Assembly: GCF_001613425.1 (NCBI RefSeq) | Contig: NZ_BDCI01000004.1 | Coordinates: 124,001 to 188,000, forward strand | Reading direction: 5' to 3' | Source of the DNA: Nocardia vulneris | GTDB lineage: Bacteria; Actinomycetota; Actinomycetes; Mycobacteriales; Mycobacteriaceae | DNA: 64,000 nucleotides | In this document: positions 54,801 through 63,556 of the stretch, piece after piece | Layout: each line of letters begins with the position of its first letter | Position numbering within the stretch: the stretch's first letter is position 1 | The notes under the pieces: model-generated | Told to the model about the DNA's origin: nothing | Databases searched by the model: none | What the model saw: only the letters and a program-made list of their open reading frames with translations | Translations under genes and position numbers: made by a program

Positions 54801-57236
54801 GTGTTCGGCACCTCGACGGTGACGCTGTCCGGGCTGACGCTGCAAGCGCCCCTCGTGCTCGATCCCGAACCCACCGTCACAACCCGGATCGAAACGACGA
54901 GCAGCGGTGCCGACGTGGTCGTCTCGTCCAGCGGTCGATCCGGCTCGATCGTGCACGCCGACGCACTCGCCCACCTGCTCGCCTCGAACCCGGAACCCTT
55001 TGTCCCGCAAGCTGACGGCGACCAGGACGCGTGGACCGATGTCGTGCCCGAAGAACTGTATCGGGTCTTCCGAGACCGGCACGGCGTAGTACACGGGCCG
55101 GCTTTCAAGGGGTGCGAACGCATCCGGCTGCACAAAGACGGCCAGCAGGCGATCGGCACGATCCGGATCCCTGACGCGGCACGAATCTCCGTAGCGCCGA
55201 TGGCCTTGCACCCGGTGCTGTTCGACAGCGTCGTCCACACTATCGCCGCGGCCTGGTTGTTCGGCCACGACACCGAACCCGGCCCGATCATGGTGGGCGG
55301 GATCGACGCCGTCCACCTGCACGGCGACACTCGAGCCAGCCGCCTGGCACACGTGCGGGTGAGCGAAGCCGACGTGCAGCATTTCGTCGCGTCCGCGGTG
55401 CTCACCACTCTCGACGGCACTGTGACCGCCGAAATCGACGGCCTGCGCCTGGTGAACATCACCACCCCGCACGAGCGCTTCACCCGCCGGTTGAGCCACC
55501 AGGCCTGGGTTCCCACAGATCTGCCCGAGCCCGCCGAACAGCACGCCATCGCCTCCGGCGCCTGGCTCGTGATCGGCGACCCGAACCGAACCTGGGAACA
55601 CCAACTCGCACGAGCCTTGACCGAAGCCGGTGCGACAACCCAGGAACTCACGTGTCCACAACGGCACAACGGACACCTGGCCACGTTCGAGTCCACACTC
55701 GACGATGCCCTGTCCACTCACTCGGAATGGGCCGGGATCGTCGTCACGGTCAACGAAACCACCACCAACCCTGCCGAGACCGAGCCTGCACTGCTCGCTC
55801 GCACCCGCGTGACCCGCGCCGCAACCGTACTGGCTAGATGCGCCGCGCTACCGACGCCCCCGCGAGTGTGGATCGTAGCCCGAAGCACCGCTGATCCGAG
55901 TCCCGCCACCGGCGGCCTGGCCGGCGTGATCCGCACCGCCGCCTACGAATGCGGACACCTGAACCCCAGCATGATCAGCTGCGACCGCAGCATCGACGCT
56001 CGTCTGCTCGTCACTGACCTGCTCACCGCGCCGCCCGCGCCGACGGAGATCGCATGGCGCGGCGAACGCCGCTATTCGGCCCGATTGACGCCCGGCGCGC
56101 CGAAAACCGCCGAACACCATGACAGCAACCCCGAGCCCGTGCGAGCGGGCGGCGCCTACCTGGTGACCGGCGGACTCGGTGCACTCGGACTGACCACCGC
56201 CCGCTGGTTGAGCACCCAGGGTGCCGAGCATCTGGTGCTCTGCGGACGCAATACTCCTACCGTCGAAGCCGAAACCACGATCAGCGAACTTCGTGCTGCC
56301 GGAGTCGACGTCAGCATCGTGCTCGGTGACCTGGCCGACCCAGAAATCGCTCACCGCGCGGTAACGACATCCCGAACACTGCACGGCGTCGTCCACGCGG
56401 CCGGCGTCATCGAGGACGCCACCCTGGCCACCCTCACCCCCGAGCTGATCTCGCGTGTGTGGCGGGGCAAGGTCGACGGCGCGTGGGCGTTGCACCGCGC
56501 CGTGGCGCACCTCGGGCACGAGCTGGACTGGTGGATCAACTACAGCTCCGCCGCCGCGCTGCTGGGATCGCCAGGACAAACGGCCTACGCCGCCGCCAAT
56601 GCCTGGCTGGACCAGTTCACTCGCTGGCGCGACGCCCAGGGGCTGGCTACGACCAGCATCCAGTGGGGCGCATGGGGCGAGATCGGACAAGGCCAGCACA
56701 TGGCTACCCGGGGTCTCGATCTGATCAACCCGGGAGACGGGTTGGACGCCCTCGCGCGCATCCTGACGGCCGGTCTCACCGAGATCGCCTACTCACCTAT
56801 GGAATTGACCCGCTGGGTCGAGCAATATCCGGCCGCTGCGACCAGCACCTTGTTCGCCGACCTGCTCACCGACTCCGGCGGGGACAGCGCGGTACTGACC
56901 GAACTGCTCGCCGCCACTACGCTGCATCAATGGCACGGTATTCTCGAACAACACGTCATCGACTGCGTTCGCAGCGTCCTGAGTGACACCAGCTACCACA
57001 TCACCGGCTCGACAAGCCTCGTCCTGCTCGGCATGGACAGCCTGGCCGCAGTCCAACTCCAAGCTCAGCTCAACCACAGCCTGAAAATCGTCATCGACCC
57101 GGGCGTTGTGTGGGTACGGCCCACACCGGCAGGCATCGCCGAATGGATCCTCAGCCAGATGGGTCTCGTCGCCGCGCCCGACCCGGACAGCGCATCGTCA
57201 CACAACCCCGCACAAGAGGAACCAGCCGTCCAATAG
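51885..57236 (+). CDS. Type I polyketide synthase: KS-AT-DH-KR-ACP
   Basis: 1783-aa single-module PKS. KS: C178 in the unusual context GTHCSSGL, with VEAHGPGT and KTNIGHTE histidines. AT: S644 in GHSMGE and VASHS at the selectivity position, which favours methylmalonyl-CoA. DH: H949 in HQVAGVPVLP and the Asp of FDSVVH. KR: GGLGALG, Y1568 in GQTAYAAAN, and VIED (B-type). ACP: S1719 in LLGMDSL. There is no enoylreductase or thioesterase. It should carry out one extension and leave an unsaturated acyl chain, or act iteratively like mycobacterial lipid PKSs. Release needs a partner elsewhere. Confidence 0.93.
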   Translation: MSASAREPIAIIGIGCRFPGGVQSPAGLWDLVAAGRDTLGPVPPDRWDPALTRFLHPDDVSRYDRGCFIDGDVWAWDPEAFSIARIEAAYVDPQFRVLLETAWEAVENAGLSIGAIRGSRTGVYVGIYTTDNLLREARPQQDWLNTLYLFGNLPASGAGRIAFGLDLRGPTMVLGTHCSSGLVAVDTACGQLTAGDCDMALAGATMLMLAPETHYLEAPYLLSTKGHCFAFDARADGYVRGEGAGVLVLKRLADAQRDGDRILAVIRGCGVNNDGRSGRLTAPSTLQQQQLFRDVVERAQIDPGRVGLVEAHGPGTSVGDPVEYTSINAVYGRGTGKCALGSVKTNIGHTEPVSGIAATIKAVQALRHGYIPPNLHWQSWNSQIFHDNRISRLFVPGALTAWPVPGDEPRLAAVSSYGIVGTNAHLILEQAPEPARPRRTNGASAPDMAADTQADSPAAFLLSGVSAEAMRINAQRLADWMSTNPVQPALKPRPITTRDVAHTLAARRWHGPHRAGLIACNNGELVEVARAIAEDRPDDRMVVGNIALPGEHAGPVFVYTGQGSQWPGMCQRLLGRDEAFTATIDTLEPLIQAESGFSVRRMITHPAELTGIARIQPTLFAIQLGVTELWRSWGVHPAGVIGHSMGEIAAAVTAGALSLHDGAKVICRRSSLMATISGGAMASVLLPAERVEADMACAGADRVSVAVLGGQGTTAVSGDPEQVGDLVEHWTRRNVSASRISVDVASHSAYVDPILDRLRDRLADIAPQRPRIGFYSSTRPGEPEPVLDGDYWAANLRLPVQFAAAVGAAFDAAHRALIECGPHPLAVRTATAIAGELGVRNTVVTGSLYRDTPDDTGFLKSLMSAHCAGVKVDWASRYSQGELVDLPPTGWHRVRHGGDQPPHQLVAPGLVGATQHGLLGGHVHDPERPGRHLWQTPVSPSRIPWLADHQVAGVPVLPGAGIAEMMLSAARVVFGTSTVTLSGLTLQAPLVLDPEPTVTTRIETTSSGADVVVSSSGRSGSIVHADALAHLLASNPEPFVPQADGDQDAWTDVVPEELYRVFRDRHGVVHGPAFKGCERIRLHKDGQQAIGTIRIPDAARISVAPMALHPVLFDSVVHTIAAAWLFGHDTEPGPIMVGGIDAVHLHGDTRASRLAHVRVSEADVQHFVASAVLTTLDGTVTAEIDGLRLVNITTPHERFTRRLSHQAWVPTDLPEPAEQHAIASGAWLVIGDPNRTWEHQLARALTEAGATTQELTCPQRHNGHLATFESTLDDALSTHSEWAGIVVTVNETTTNPAETEPALLARTRVTRAATVLARCAALPTPPRVWIVARSTADPSPATGGLAGVIRTAAYECGHLNPSMISCDRSIDARLLVTDLLTAPPAPTEIAWRGERRYSARLTPGAPKTAEHHDSNPEPVRAGGAYLVTGGLGALGLTTARWLSTQGAEHLVLCGRNTPTVEAETTISELRAAGVDVSIVLGDLADPEIAHRAVTTSRTLHGVVHAAGVIEDATLATLTPELISRVWRGKVDGAWALHRAVAHLGHELDWWINYSSAAALLGSPGQTAYAAANAWLDQFTRWRDAQGLATTSIQWGAWGEIGQGQHMATRGLDLINPGDGLDALARILTAGLTEIAYSPMELTRWVEQYPAAATSTLFADLLTDSGGDSAVLTELLAATTLHQWHGILEQHVIDCVRSVLSDTSYHITGSTSLVLLGMDSLAAVQLQAQLNHSLKIVIDPGVVWVRPTPAGIAEWILSQMGLVAAPDPDSASSHNPAQEEPAVQ

Positions 57237-57382
57237 GGGCGACAAAGCCACCCCGACGCCGGTGGGCCAGGCGCCACGCTCGGGCTTGGTTCAAACGGAC
57301 CAGATCCCGAGCGCGGGTCTTGGAGAGTGTCAGGGTTGCGCGGCTTCGTATTGTGCGTGTGGTGGAGGTATCAGATAGATCA

Positions 57383-58153
57383 GTGCGGTTCTTGATCCTT
57401 GTTATCGCACTGTCGATTCCGCTGTATGTGCTCGGCGCGATCACCGGTGGACTCCGGATCGGTTCCATGCTGTTGCCGAGCAGTGCGGTGATATTCGTGC
57501 TGCCCGCCGCTGTCGCGGTGGCGCTGACCTGGCGGGATGGGGGCGGCGTCGCGGTCATGGCCTTGTTGAGGCGTGTCGTGGACCGACCGGCGGCCAGACT
57601 GCGCTGGTATGCCGCTGCGGCGCTGATGGTTCCGGCGATCGGGGTGGTGTCGCATCTGGTGCTGTGGTGTGCCGGTCGGGTGGATACGGCGGCGCCGCTG
57701 TCGTTGACATCGGCCGTGCCGATCGGGCTCGTTCTGTTCATGGTGGGAGCCGCGTTCGAGGAATTGGGGTGGACGGCGTATGCCACCGACCCGCTGCAGC
57801 GACGTTTCGGACCGATCGCGACCGGACTCGGGATGGGATTGTATTGGGCCGTATGGCATCTGGTCGGATGGGTGCAGGCTGGACATTCGGCGCTCTGGGT
57901 CGCGGGCTGGTTCCTGGCCACCGTCGCCGCCCGTGTTCTCATCGTCGACCTGTACAACCGGACCGGCGGCGTGAGCGCCGCGATCCTGCTGCACACCATG
58001 TTGAATGTGGTCGCCGCGAACTCCCCGGAACTGAACACGGCCACCGGCACGATCACCTTCGGCATTCTGACGACCGTCGTCGCACTCGGCTTTATCTTGA
58101 GATCTCCTGCACTTCAACCACATTCGATGCCAACCCCGTTCGCTCGACGGTAG
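57383..58153 (+). CDS. CPBP-family intramembrane metalloprotease
   Basis: 256-aa membrane protein with seven or eight helices. The catalytic motifs are AAFEELGWTAY (EE), YWAVWHLVG and LLHTMLNV, as in CAAX-protease/bacteriocin-processing (CPBP) proteins. Family members cleave within the membrane. GTG 57383 (protein start VRFLILVIALS, shared with relatives) was chosen, with GGAGGT at 57364-57369; GTG 57359 is another option. Confidence 0.85.
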   Translation: MRFLILVIALSIPLYVLGAITGGLRIGSMLLPSSAVIFVLPAAVAVALTWRDGGGVAVMALLRRVVDRPAARLRWYAAAALMVPAIGVVSHLVLWCAGRVDTAAPLSLTSAVPIGLVLFMVGAAFEELGWTAYATDPLQRRFGPIATGLGMGLYWAVWHLVGWVQAGHSALWVAGWFLATVAARVLIVDLYNRTGGVSAAILLHTMLNVVAANSPELNTATGTITFGILTTVVALGFILRSPALQPHSMPTPFARR

Positions 58154-58805
58154 TCGAGCCAGACAACTCCCGATCCTCGAGCCACCGACCGACCGGCTCA
58201 AAGTTGCGGCCCGTCCCCTTCCTCTGGATCTCTGCGACGGCGATAGCGCGCCCCGAATGCCCCTTTTGCCGTGCACGTGCGCCGATCACTTCTGCGCCCA
58301 CGCAATTCCGATTTACTCATGCTCGGCGGCACCCACCGGCAACGCTCCTCTTTGCTCATACCGAGTTGGACCCACGCACGGCGGCGCGGGTTCCCCGCGA
58401 CACGCACCTGTCCCCGACGTGTCCTGTCCAGCGCCGCCGCCAGGCGCGTTTCCGGTGCATGGAAGACCCTGCGATGGCCGCCGCCTTTCCCCGCCAGGTT
58501 TGCTGCACACGCCGGATGGGCCGGGCGAATAGTTTGCTAGATAGTTGTCCACGGTTCTATGGAGGGTGGAGCAGCAGAGAAGTAGGTATTTCCGGGGGTT
58601 GCTCCACCTTCAGATAACAATGGGTGGGTACCTCGCCGTGCTTTGCGAACACCGCCACGGGGACGGCGACGCCGCTACCGACGGCGATAGAGCAAGCGCG
58701 GCGATGATTCGGCAGCGGCAGTCGAGTATTTCACTGACCCCTCCGGAGTGCCCGAACGGTGAGCAGCGCCGGCGCGGGGCGCCGGCGGCTCGGCGAGCGT
58801 AGCGA
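58154..58805. other. Gene-poor region with a long inverted repeat
   Basis: About 650 bp without a supported gene. Open frames have no consistent codon pattern. The only notable structure is the inverted repeat at 58565-58608. The region may be remnant sequence. Confidence 0.45.
58565..58608. repeat. 9-bp inverted repeat with 26-nt loop
   Basis: GGTGGAGCA (58565-58573) is perfectly complementary to TGCTCCACC (58600-58608). It could be a terminator or a structured RNA element; no T-run is present on either side. Confidence 0.5.
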
Positions 58806-59186
58806 TCAGAGCTGTTCGCCCTGTTCGCGGCGTCGGTCCAGGTCGCTCTGGCGCGCGGCTTCTTGGCGGCGGGCCTCGGCGCGCTGCTGTTCGGCGCGCT
58901 CGCGCAGGCCGCGCAGGAAGGCTTCGTCGGCGGCGGCGTCCTGGGCGACGTAGCGACCGGGGCGGTCGTATTCGGCGTACGCGGTGGTCGAGCGGGGACG
59001 GCCCTCGTGCATCGGGCGGCCCGCGAAGAGCCAGAGGAGCGCGCCGACGGTGGGGATGAGGATGACGACGATCAGCCAGCCCATCTTGGGCAGGTGCCGG
59101 ATGCCTGCCTCGGGACAGGTGATGATGTCGATCAGGCAGTAGACCCACAGTGCCAACGTGAGCAGTCCAACGATCGCGTAGGGCAT
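58806..59186 (-). CDS. PLDc_N-domain membrane protein
   Basis: 126-aa protein with two N-terminal transmembrane helices, ending in WLFAGRP, the pattern of the phospholipase D N-terminal (PLDc_N) family. The charged C-terminus (about 85-126) is a likely coiled coil (RGLRERAEQQRAEARRQEAA). No catalytic PLD motif is present. Function unknown; a membrane-anchored accessory role is likely. Confidence 0.8.
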   Translation of the reverse strand: MPYAIVGLLTLALWVYCLIDIITCPEAGIRHLPKMGWLIVVILIPTVGALLWLFAGRPMHEGRPRSTTAYAEYDRPGRYVAQDAAADEAFLRGLRERAEQQRAEARRQEAARQSDLDRRREQGEQL

Positions 59187-59414
59187 CGGTACCTCCTAGT
59201 ACGTCTGCCAGCCCGGTCCGCGCGGCGATTCGTGGCGAATCTCCCCCCAACCGGCCCGGGCCCGTGCCCGTAGCTGGCAGCTCTTCTCGAATAGGCGGCA
59301 GGATCGGCCCCCGACTGCCGCACCACGCCAGACCCTATCGGACGACCGCACCACTCTCCACTCGACGCTGATGTGCGTCTCTCCACAGCAGACTTGCTGG
59401 TCACCTGGCCCCGA

Positions 59415-59729
59415 TCAGTGCGCCAGTTTCAAGCCGATCACGCTGCCGATGATGCCTAGGAGAAAGACGACTTCGAGGAGGGTGATCGGTTCGGAGCCGG
59501 TGGTCATCGCGTAGGCGACGGTGAGGACGGCGCCGATGCCGACCCAGACGGCGTAGGCGGTGCCGACCGGGAGGTCGCGCATGGCGAAGGCCAGGCCGGC
59601 CATGCTGGCGGCGAGCGCGACCAGGAAGACGAGGGTGGGGATCAGCCGGGTGAAACCGGCCGATTTGCCTAGAGCGGTGGCCCAGATCGCTTCACAAACG
59701 CCGGACAACACCAGAATCAACCAAGACAT
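59415..59729 (-). CDS. SMR-family transporter, SugE/Gdx-like
   Basis: 104-aa four-helix small multidrug resistance protein. The Glu in SGVCEAIWATALG is the proton/substrate-coupling residue; the start MSWLILVLSGVCEAIWA is closer to the SugE (guanidinium exporter) subgroup than to EmrE. No guanidine riboswitch was recognised upstream. The gene stands alone; the upstream region is shared with a divergent epoxide hydrolase. Confidence 0.9.
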   Translation of the reverse strand: MSWLILVLSGVCEAIWATALGKSAGFTRLIPTLVFLVALAASMAGLAFAMRDLPVGTAYAVWVGIGAVLTVAYAMTTGSEPITLLEVVFLLGIIGSVIGLKLAH

Positions 59730-59920
59730 GACGAGCCTCCGAGGCCGTCTTGTCGCGCACCGGGTACGGCTCCCTCGTCCGGGGTCCCTGCCGGGACCTG
59801 CCTTCCACGATGGCAACTCGGCGCACCGGAGGCAAGCGGGCTGCCGGTGACGTTTCTCTCCATGAAGTGCGCAATTTCGGGTATCGAGCACGGTGCGTCC
59901 TGCGTCTTAGCATCGCGACC

Positions 59921-61075
59921 GTGACTGAGATCGAACCTTTTCCCGTGCACATTCCCGGGCGCGAGTTGCAGGACTTGCGAGAGCGTCTCGACCGGGTACG
60001 ACTGCCCGAAGCGGAAACAGTGGCGGACGGTTCGCAGGGCATCGGGTTGGCACGATTGCGAGGGCTCCTGGACGGCTGGCGGCGGCACGATTGGCGTGCG
60101 CTGGAACAACGATGGAATGCGTTGCCGCACTTCCGCACTCGGCTGGACGGGTTGAATATCGCGTTCTGGCATGTGCGTTCGCCGGAGGCCGGCGCCTTTC
60201 CGCTGGTGCTGACGCACGGCTGGCCGGGCTCGGTGCTGGAGTTCGAGAGCGTGATCGGGCCGCTGACCGACCCGGTCGCGCACGGCGGTTCGGCCGCAGA
60301 CGCTTTCGACGTGGTCGTACCGGCCCTGCCCGGTTTCGGGTTCAGCGAGCGGCCGCGGGAAACCGGCTGGAATCCCGGCCGGACCGCACGGGCGTGGGCC
60401 GATCTGATGACCCGGCTGGGGTACGAACGCTTCGGGGCGCACGGTGGCGACTGGGGCGCGTTCGTCAGCACCGAATTGGCCTGCGTGGTACCGGAAAGAG
60501 TTGCCGCACTGCATCTCACGATGCCGATCGCGGCGCCGACGGCAGCGGACATCGCGACGGCCGACGCTGCGGAGCAAGCCATGCTCACCCGGCGGGACAG
60601 GTTCATGATGACCGGGCCCACCCATGTGATCACCCAAGGCATGCTGCCGCAGACGATCGGCTACGCGCTGCTCGATTCGCCGGCCGGGCTCGCGGCATGG
60701 CTGAGCGAAGCCCTGGTCGCCTTTTCGGACACGCGCCCCGAAGCGGGTGGCGGCGTCAGCGTGGCGCAGCAGCTGGACGACATCGCCCTGTACTGGTTCA
60801 CCGGTACCGGAGCCGCTACCGCTCGCTGGTATTGGGAGGCCCTGCGGTGGACGGCGCGAAGCGCGGCCGAGCAGAACAGCCAGCCGGTACTCGTGCCCAC
60901 CGCCTGCACACTGTTCCCGGCCGAACCGTTCCCGGTGGCCCGGCGCTGGGCGGAACACCGCTACCGGAACCTCACCAGTTGGCACGAGAGGGAACACGGC
61001 GGACACTTCCCGGGGTGGGAACACCCGGACGTGCTGGTCAGCGAGCTACGCAACGCCTTCCGCGCGATCCGCTAG
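59921..61075 (+). CDS. Epoxide hydrolase, EHN family
   Basis: 384-aa alpha/beta hydrolase with an N-terminal EHN domain (about residues 1-110, FPVHIPGRELQDLRERLD). Then LTHGWPGS forms the oxyanion hole, the nucleophile is the Asp of HGGDWGAF, and the base is the His in EHGGHFPGWEHP. It hydrolyses epoxides to diols. GTG 59921 was chosen from the family N-terminus; no strong ribosome binding site is seen. A hairpin follows the stop. Confidence 0.92.
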   Translation: MTEIEPFPVHIPGRELQDLRERLDRVRLPEAETVADGSQGIGLARLRGLLDGWRRHDWRALEQRWNALPHFRTRLDGLNIAFWHVRSPEAGAFPLVLTHGWPGSVLEFESVIGPLTDPVAHGGSAADAFDVVVPALPGFGFSERPRETGWNPGRTARAWADLMTRLGYERFGAHGGDWGAFVSTELACVVPERVAALHLTMPIAAPTAADIATADAAEQAMLTRRDRFMMTGPTHVITQGMLPQTIGYALLDSPAGLAAWLSEALVAFSDTRPEAGGGVSVAQQLDDIALYWFTGTGAATARWYWEALRWTARSAAEQNSQPVLVPTACTLFPAEPFPVARRWAEHRYRNLTSWHEREHGGHFPGWEHPDVLVSELRNAFRAIR

Positions 61076-61085
61076 TACGCCGGGC

Positions 61086-61110
61086 GCTGTGCTGGGGAGG
61101 CCGGCACAGC
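61086..61110 (+). terminator. Hairpin after the epoxide hydrolase
   Basis: GCTGTGCTGG (61086-61095) and CCGGCACAGC (61101-61110) form a 10-bp stem with one wobble pair and a 5-nt loop. Confidence 0.65.
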
Positions 61111-61140
61111 TCGGCAGTTGCCTCGTGCAACGCTGTAGTT

Positions 61141-62136
61141 ATGCCCGCCTCCGCCTCTCCCGATGCCCCGACCGACGCGCCGATCAGCAGATACGGACTG
61201 GGGACGGCCGCGGTCGGACGGCCGGGCTACATCACGCTCGGACGAGAACTCGACCTGCCTGCCGAGCGCACGGTGGACGCGATGCGCACCCGCACGCACG
61301 CGCTGCTCGACGCCGCGTGGGCGGCGGGGGTGCGGTACTTGGACACCGCCCGCTCCTACGGCCGCGCCGAGGAATTCGTCGGCGAATGGCTGACGGCACG
61401 GCCGGAAGTAGCGGCAGCGGCCACCATCGGCAGCAAATGGGGCTACACCTATACCGCCGACTGGCAGGCGTCGGGCGTCGCGGCCCATGAGATCAAGGAA
61501 CACACGGTCGCCGTGTTCGATCGTCAAATCCGGGAAACCCGAGCCGCTTTGGGCGAGCACCTGGATGTCTATCTGATCCATTCGGTCACTCCCGACAGCC
61601 CCGCGCTGGCCAACCGCGAGCTGCACGCGCGACTGGCGGACCTGGCCGCGACGGGCATCCGGGTCGGGCTGTCGACCAGCGGGCCCGCCCAGGCGGCGAC
61701 CGTGCGCGCGGCGCTGGATGTCACCGTCGCCGGTCAGCCGCTGTTCGCCGCCGTCCAGTCCACCTGGAATCTGCTCGACCCCTCCGCGGGACCCGCACTG
61801 GCCGAGGCACATTCGGCAGGCTGGCTGGTGGTGGTCAAGGAAGCCATGGCCAACGGCCGCCTCGCCGATCGCAACGCCACCGGTCCCGGCACCGCCGCCT
61901 TGCGCGCGGTATCCGGCCGTCTCGGCACCAGCACCGACGCGCTGGCGCTGGCCGCGGCAGCCGCCCAACCTTGGGCCGATATCGTCCTGTCCGGCGCCGC
62001 GACCCTGGACCAGCTCACCTCCAATCTCACCGCCGCCGAACTCCACCTCGCACCCGCCGACCTGAGCGAGTTGGCCGTCCTGGTCGAATCCCCCGAGACT
62101 TTCTGGCGCACCCGCGCCGAACTACCCTGGGCCTGA
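61141..62136 (+). CDS. Aldo/keto reductase
   Basis: 331-aa TIM-barrel NADPH oxidoreductase. The catalytic tetrad is visible: Asp in YLDTARSYG, Tyr in the same motif, Lys in IGSKWGY and His in YLIHSV. It reduces aldehydes or ketones; the substrate is unknown. The N-terminal 15 residues are Ala/Pro/Ser-rich. It stands alone, after a terminator hairpin. Confidence 0.92.
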   Translation: MPASASPDAPTDAPISRYGLGTAAVGRPGYITLGRELDLPAERTVDAMRTRTHALLDAAWAAGVRYLDTARSYGRAEEFVGEWLTARPEVAAAATIGSKWGYTYTADWQASGVAAHEIKEHTVAVFDRQIRETRAALGEHLDVYLIHSVTPDSPALANRELHARLADLAATGIRVGLSTSGPAQAATVRAALDVTVAGQPLFAAVQSTWNLLDPSAGPALAEAHSAGWLVVVKEAMANGRLADRNATGPGTAALRAVSGRLGTSTDALALAAAAAQPWADIVLSGAATLDQLTSNLTAAELHLAPADLSELAVLVESPETFWRTRAELPWA

Positions 62137-62234
62137 ACGCGCGGCGCCGGCCATTGCCGACCACCGCGACAGCCGAGTGCACTATGCTTCCCGACCACAT
62201 GAACTAGAACAGGTTCCAGGGGGAGGGCTTCGCG

Positions 62235-63449
62235 GTGCGGGGATCAAGATTGCCGGCTGCCGCCATCGTCGCGGCTTACGTCGCAGTAGCGAGCGCCGGC
62301 GCGGCGACGGCAGTGCCACTGCCGGAACAAGATTCGTTCTACACGGTGCCGCCGAATATCGCGGACCTGCCCAACGGCACCGTGCTCGCATCGCGGCCGA
62401 TCGACGCACAGTCCTACTTCCAGCCGCTGGCCGCAGACGCATGGCAGGTGCAATACAAGACGATCGACAATCGCAACGAGCCCAGCGCATACATCGCCAC
62501 GATCCTTGTGCCACAGCAGGAATGGCGCGGCATCGGCCCGCGGCCACTGCTGTCGTACCAGGTCGCCGAAGACGGCGTCGGCACGAAATGCGCACCCTCC
62601 TATGCGTTGCGCGGTGGGCTCGGCGGCGGCCCGAGTAACTCGTTCAGCGAGACCGGGATGATAGGCATTGCGCTCCAACAAGGTTGGGCCGTCGTCGTGC
62701 CGGACTATCAAGGCCCGAACTCCGACTTATCCGGCGCGGACGGCTACGCGCACGGCGTCCTGGACGGCATTCGCGCCGCCAAGACGTTCCCGCCCGCCGG
62801 TGTCGACTCCGCCGCCCCGATCGGCCTGTGGCGCTACTCCGGCGGCGCGCAGGCCACGGCGGTCGCAGCCCAGGCGCACAGCACCTACGCCCCGGAGTTG
62901 GCGCTGTCCGGTGCCGCGCTGGGCGGCGTGGTCGCCGATCTGGCCGCCACCCTGGCGGGTTTCAGCGGCGGACCGATGGGCGGCGCGCTCGTCATCGGCT
63001 TGGCCGGCTTGGACCGCTCGTATCCGTACGCCGACGTGTTGCGCTACGTCAACGAATCCGGCCGCCGGATGATCGCCGCGGGCCGGTCGGACTGCCTGCT
63101 CGACGCCGCGCTCGCGCACCCCTTTCTCAGGGTGGCCGAGCTGGAGGCCTGGCCCGGTTCGCTCACCGACAATGCGGAGCTGAGCCGGGTCATCCGGTTG
63201 ACCAGCCCGCTGTTCCGGGCCGGCGCGCCCACCGCGCCGGTGCTGATCTATCACGCGATCAACGACGAGTTCGCGCCGATCGATTCCGCCCGGGGGCTGG
63301 CCGAAAACTACTGCGCTGCAGGCACTCCGGTGCAGCGAGTGGAGAATCCGATCGGCGAGCACGGCACCGAAGCGGCAGCCGGGCTGCCCGCCGCCCTGAC
63401 CTACCTGTCCGACCGCTTCTCCGGCAGGCCCGCACCCAGCACCTGCTGA
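62235..63449 (+). CDS. Secreted lipase (LIP family)
   Basis: 404-aa exported hydrolase. The signal peptide covers about residues 1-26 (ending AGAATA). The mature part matches the secretory lipase family: LLSYQVAEDGVGTKCAPSY, the nucleophile Ser in WRYSGGAQA, then the Asp in NDEFAPID and the His of EHGTEA. Cysteines at about 117, 289, 365 and the C-terminus may form disulphides. GGGGGAGGG lies 7 nt before the GTG start. Confidence 0.9.
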   Translation: MRGSRLPAAAIVAAYVAVASAGAATAVPLPEQDSFYTVPPNIADLPNGTVLASRPIDAQSYFQPLAADAWQVQYKTIDNRNEPSAYIATILVPQQEWRGIGPRPLLSYQVAEDGVGTKCAPSYALRGGLGGGPSNSFSETGMIGIALQQGWAVVVPDYQGPNSDLSGADGYAHGVLDGIRAAKTFPPAGVDSAAPIGLWRYSGGAQATAVAAQAHSTYAPELALSGAALGGVVADLAATLAGFSGGPMGGALVIGLAGLDRSYPYADVLRYVNESGRRMIAAGRSDCLLDAALAHPFLRVAELEAWPGSLTDNAELSRVIRLTSPLFRAGAPTAPVLIYHAINDEFAPIDSARGLAENYCAAGTPVQRVENPIGEHGTEAAAGLPAALTYLSDRFSGRPAPSTC

Positions 63450-63556
63450 CCACACCTTTCCCGCGAAGACGAAACGCCGGACGACGCGGTGCCGATGATG
63501 TGATAAGAGCATCACCGCAGGCCGGACGGCCCGCGACGGAACACCTCGGGGGCGAG

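Noticed and set aside
59730..59920. Guanidine riboswitch before the SMR gene
   Set aside because: No matching conserved elements seen in the short divergent region.
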